Positions 62,830 to 64,000 of a DNA stretch of 64,000 bases are shown in pieces (the stretch's first letter is position 1; every line of letters starts with the position of its first letter). Origin of the DNA: Actinomycetota bacterium. GTDB lineage: Bacteria > Actinomycetota > Actinomycetes > S36-B12. The stretch is taken from positions 95,999 to 159,998 of the forward strand of contig JAUSNB010000050.1 of assembly GCA_030645615.1 (NCBI GenBank), read 5' to 3'. The position numbers and the translations under genes were made by a program. The notes beneath the pieces are model-generated. The model made no database searches. It was given only the letters and a program-made list of their open reading frames with translations, and was not told the DNA's origin.

Positions 62830-63852
62830 ATGACACTCAGCGCGGCGGGCAGGACCGCGTTCCGGTTGTCCGTGGCCTCCCGGGAAACGCCTCGTACTCT
62901 GGCGGTCGTCGCGGTGTGCTTCGTCTCCATCACGGTCATCAATGCGCTCTTCGGACCGCCTATGTCCGCCACGACGATCCTCCTCAACGGGCTGGTGGCT
63001 CTGCTCCTCGTGGCCGGCGCGGTCCTCACCCAGCGGTCTTGGGTGCCGTCGCACGTCACGCCGTGGGTCGCGGCCGCGTGCGCCCTGGCAATGGTGACGG
63101 CCGGCCAGATCCAGGTGTGGACGCACCCCGACGGAGCCGCGTTCGCCTACGTCCTGCTCATCGTGGTCGCATACTCGCCGCTGACGCTCGCCTGGGCGCC
63201 CGCCGTCGTGGTGGCAGCACCCATGGTTGTCGGATGCGTCCTCGTCTCCCGTCAGTTCCCGTCGACCGAGGCCACCGACTGGGTGATCGCGTCGCTGGCG
63301 GCCGTCGCAATCGGGATGACGCTGCTGTGGCTGCGGCTGCGCAGCATCGCCGAGCTGGGTGAGTTGGCAGCCCGCGTCGCGGCCCTGGCGTCCGAGGACC
63401 AGCTCACCGGCCTGCTCAATCGACACGGGGTCGAGCGAAGCCTTCCGGACCTCGTCGCGTCCGCGGGTCGGGAGCAGTTGCCCGTGTTCGCCGTCTTCGT
63501 GGACATCATCGGATTGAAGCGGGCCAATGACACGCATGGGCACGGGTTCGGCGACCTGGTCATCACCGTGGTCGCCGATGCGCTCAAGGCGAGCGTGCGC
63601 CACGGCGACATCCTCGGGCGGTGGGGCGGGGACGAGTTCCTCGTGCTCGGCGTCGGGTCGCCGCAAGAACCCGATGCCCTGGCCCAGCGCGTGCGGGAGA
63701 GCATCCGACGCAGCCGAGCCGCCTTGGGTACCTGGCCGCTCGAGGTCAGTGTCGGCACCGCCATCGTTGACGACCAGCACCTCGACGTCGATGCACTAAT
63801 CCGCCGGGCCGATCACGACATGTACTCGCGGCGGCGGGCACGACCAAGCTGA
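62830..63852 (+). CDS. Membrane-bound GGDEF diguanylate cyclase
   Basis: 340 aa from ATG 62830. Five to six membrane helices (about 20-185) and a C-terminal cyclase domain: EDQLTGLLNRHGVERSL, VDIIGLKRANDTHGHGFGD and the intact GRWGGDEFLVLG. No RxxD is seen five residues before GGDEF (HGDILGRWGGDEF), so product inhibition may be absent. Divergent from lldD. Confidence 0.87.
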   Translation: MTLSAAGRTAFRLSVASRETPRTLAVVAVCFVSITVINALFGPPMSATTILLNGLVALLLVAGAVLTQRSWVPSHVTPWVAAACALAMVTAGQIQVWTHPDGAAFAYVLLIVVAYSPLTLAWAPAVVVAAPMVVGCVLVSRQFPSTEATDWVIASLAAVAIGMTLLWLRLRSIAELGELAARVAALASEDQLTGLLNRHGVERSLPDLVASAGREQLPVFAVFVDIIGLKRANDTHGHGFGDLVITVVADALKASVRHGDILGRWGGDEFLVLGVGSPQEPDALAQRVRESIRRSRAALGTWPLEVSVGTAIVDDQHLDVDALIRRADHDMYSRRRARPS

Positions 63853-63872
63853 CGTGCGAAGGCTGGTGCGGG

Positions 63873-64000
63873 TCAGGCGGTGGTGAGGCCGGGGATCGGC
63901 GTGGGGTCGGTGACGACGGCGCGCGCGACGGTGCTCAGGCGAAGGTTGCTGTTTCGGCAGTAGCCGCGCAGCAGGGTGAACGCCTCGTCGACGTCGCACC
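63873..64000 (-). CDS. ANTAR-domain regulator (3' end only)
   Basis: The last 42 codons and stop of a minus-strand gene that runs off the window. CDVDEAFTLLRGYCRNSNLRLSTVARAVV is the C-terminal part of an ANTAR domain, which binds paired hairpins in nascent RNA and prevents termination. In actinobacteria ANTAR is usually preceded by a GAF or PAS sensor; that part is outside the window. Confidence 0.8.
   Translation of the reverse strand, partial: CDVDEAFTLLRGYCRNSNLRLSTVARAVVTDPTPIPGLTTA

Noticed and set aside
63796..63999. 67-codon minus-strand frame at the end
   Set aside because: Arg/Pro/His-rich shadow; the neighbouring frame encodes a clear ANTAR C-terminus.

Overview
The window is a chromosomal stretch of a high-GC Actinomycetota. 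Pointers are the strong G/C bias at third codon positions, frequent GTG starts, mycothiol-type (maleylpyruvate isomerase/DinB) proteins, an F420-type deazaflavin oxidoreductase, a furA-katG pair, an LldD2-like lactate dehydrogenase, an Rv1069c-like membrane hydrolase, an SSI-like protease inhibitor and a heliorhodopsin. The sequence does not let me name a genus. I see no rRNA, tRNA, CRISPR array, transposase or prophage. Genes are tightly packed, with many 1-4 base start/stop overlaps.

Layout. 0-3.6 kb: the 3' part of a mycothiol-dependent protein, a PBP4-type carboxypeptidase, an SDR, a CsoR-like palindrome before a tiny Cys-rich protein, and an internally deleted TehA/SLAC1 remnant. 3.6-6.5 kb: a two-component system divergent from a secreted DUF2202 ferritin-like protein. 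6.5-12 kb: a second two-component system with a truncated lipoprotein, flanked by two secreted proteins (a Vgb-like propeller and a Gly-rich surface protein); a repeated TGTCGCA motif at 11-base spacing links the two flanking promoters. 12-17.4 kb: SDR, orphan Vsr, hydrolases, and a gpx-ohrR operon with an inverted-repeat operator shared with a VOC protein. 17.4-22.6 kb: a three-gene operon of two DUF2252 paralogues and an Rv1069c-like hydrolase. 22.6-26 kb: arsR-arsM, a spermidine-synthase-like gene, ArsR-SRPBCC-DUF2306. 26-33 kb: an AAC(3) gene broken by an amber codon, a P-type ATPase with altered ion-site residues, a DrrAB/NodIJ-type exporter. 33-38 kb: RHH regulator plus DUF4097, furA-katG with a Fur-like box, FDOR. 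38-45.6 kb: phosphotransferase-like, SnoaL-like, DUF6629, Tat sulfatase, pepsin-like secreted protein, ABC1 kinase, SRPBCC.

The most striking region is 45.6-52 kb. A four-gene minus-strand operon (alpha/beta hydrolase, secreted protein, heliorhodopsin, thioredoxin-like protein) is divergent, across about 120 bases, from a three-gene plus-strand operon (SSI-like secreted inhibitor, ABM monooxygenase, and a GGDEF protein carrying a CarH/LitR-type cobalamin module with an exact W-x9-E-H signature and the axial-ligand His). Two potential light sensors of different chemistry therefore sit back to back. Heliorhodopsin function and light control of this GGDEF protein are inference.

52-64 kb holds a metallophosphoesterase, two more membrane GGDEF proteins, DinB, a large KatE catalase, a zinc-ribbon microprotein opposite a decayed mycothiol-enzyme fragment, an NmrA-like SDR, a methyltransferase, a MerA-like flavoprotein, an L-lactate dehydrogenase, and the 3' end of an ANTAR regulator cut by the window edge. 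Overall the window is rich in redox and oxidant defence (KatG, KatE, Gpx, OhrR, FurA, DUF2202) and in signalling (two complete two-component systems, three GGDEF proteins, two candidate photoreceptors).
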